A stretch of DNA of 5,269 bases from contig LUOC01000119.1 of assembly GCA_001626655.1 (NCBI GenBank), forward strand, positions 1-5,269, written 5' to 3'. Every line of letters starts with the position of its first letter. Position 1 is the first letter of the stretch. The notes beneath the pieces were generated by a model. It was given only the letters and a program-made list of their open reading frames with translations, did no database searches and was not told the DNA's origin. The translations under genes were made by a program, and so were the position numbers. Source of the stretch: Fidelibacterota bacterium REDSEA-S14_B6. Lineage in GTDB: Bacteria > Fidelibacterota > Marinisomatia > Marinisomatales > S15-B10. Of the stretch, positions 4,586-5,269 are shown piece by piece.

Positions 4586-5269
4586 CCGTCTCCTCTCACT
4601 CTTTCTTCTCACCGCGCCTCTCCTTCTCCGGTCACAGGTTCCTGTCTCGATCCATCAGCAACAGCATGAACACTTCCGTGAGATCACCACCGCTGTGCCC
4701 GACACCTCTGTCCCCCTCCCAGCGTCACTACAGAGAAGAGCCCCCGAGCCGTTGCTGGAGGTGCTCGGCTACCACCCCTACTGGATGGGGACGGCGTGGG
4801 AGAACTACCGGTTCGATCTCCTCACCACCATCGCCTATTTCGGTGTGGAATTGAACAAAGATGGCTCGATCGGCGAAAAGCGCGGCTGGCCTGCCAGTTC
4901 GCTCATCAACACGGCCCACCAGAACGGCGTCCGGGTTGTGCTGGTGGCGATCCTGTTCAACACCAGCGACTTGGAGACACTGCTGAGAGATTCCACGAAC
5001 CGGAAGAGAGCCATCGACAATCTCTTGCAGGAGGTGACCGAGGCGGGGGCCGACGGAGTGAACATCGATTTTGAAGGGGTTCCCGGCTCGCAAAGAAAGA
5101 ATCTTGTATCGTTCATGAAGGAGTTGACGCAGACGTTCCGCGGGGAGGATTCTCAATTCCAGGTGACCATCGCGATGCCGGCTGTGGACTGGCGGGACGC
5201 CTTCGACTACAAGGCGCTGGCCGAGGCGTGCGACGGCCTGATGATTATGGGATACGACTACCACTACAG
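4575..5269 (+). CDS. Exported GH18-type glycoside hydrolase (3' end outside window)
   Basis: An open frame from ATG 4575 runs 231 codons to the window end without a stop. Residues 1-21 (MLRSRLLSLFLLTAPLLLRSQ) look like a Sec signal peptide, followed by a polar linker to about residue 60. The catalytic domain then begins with strand EVLGYHPYW (62-70), continues with VRVVLVAIL (119-127), and reaches the family-18 catalytic motif D160-G-V-N-I-D165-F-E167, where E167 is the expected acid. MIMGYDYHY (223-231) is the usual later strand bearing the Y-D pair. The N at the fourth motif position is typical of SleL/YaaH-like cell-wall or spore-type members rather than chitinases, so a peptidoglycan or other envelope glycan is a fair guess as substrate. 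GGAG (4567-4570), inside the end of lysA, can serve as ribosome site, and the 11-base overlap implies coupled expression with lysA. Confidence 0.87.
   Translation, partial: MLRSRLLSLFLLTAPLLLRSQVPVSIHQQQHEHFREITTAVPDTSVPLPASLQRRAPEPLLEVLGYHPYWMGTAWENYRFDLLTTIAYFGVELNKDGSIGEKRGWPASSLINTAHQNGVRVVLVAILFNTSDLETLLRDSTNRKRAIDNLLQEVTEAGADGVNIDFEGVPGSQRKNLVSFMKELTQTFRGEDSQFQVTIAMPAVDWRDAFDYKALAEACDGLMIMGYDYHY

Noticed and set aside
4588..4631. Pyrimidine-rich tract on the plus strand
   Set aside because: It is explained by the Leu/Ser/Pro codons of the glycosidase signal peptide.
4570..4854. 94-aa plus-strand ORF at the end of lysA
   Set aside because: It is rich in Ser, Pro and Arg with no family resemblance, and overlaps the clearly coding glycosidase frame that starts at 4575.
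4728..5264. Long minus-strand ORF (178 aa) opposite the glycosidase
   Set aside because: The opposite plus-strand frame carries the family-18 catalytic motif and signal peptide; the minus ORF is its antisense shadow.

Overview
The window is a dense stretch of a bacterial chromosome with moderately high GC. It has intact, mostly housekeeping genes, one tRNA gene, and no phage, transposon or CRISPR signal. Free-living lysine/diaminopimelate synthesis (lysA), a CGFS glutaredoxin/BolA pair and exported proteins (a Tat-like leader and a Sec-like leader) suggest an uncultured Gram-negative-type bacterium, perhaps of the FCB/Marinimicrobia kind. That placement is an impression, not something the sequence proves.

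Left part, minus strand (2394 down to 1): a tightly packed cluster runs from an NAD-dependent epimerase/dehydratase (SDR) to a four-helix DUF2231 membrane protein, a Tat-leader amidohydrolase and the first 13 codons of another gene. The last three genes overlap by 4 bases and 1 base, and DUF2231 starts 3 bases after an out-of-frame epimerase-like tail. The epimerase looks damaged: it lacks the block that normally carries the HLA motif, and its C-terminal end sits in another reading frame.

Middle part, minus strand (3192 down to 2431): a short BolA protein, a monothiol CGFS glutaredoxin 12 bases later, then tRNA-Glu(UUC) and a clear Rho-independent terminator. BolA and CGFS glutaredoxin form a known [2Fe-2S]-binding pair, so this is an iron-sulfur handling unit followed by a tRNA gene.

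Right part, plus strand (3256 to the end): a divergent promoter region with a perfect 12-base palindrome leads into lysA (diaminopimelate decarboxylase). The lysA 3' end overlaps by 11 bases the start of an exported family-18-type glycosidase, which runs off the window. This gene has no complete ORF inside the window and had to be read by hand. No wholly new system is evident. The main oddities are the two-lesion epimerase, unusual active-site residues in LysA, the coupled DUF2231/Tat-amidohydrolase pair and the lysA/glycosidase coupling.
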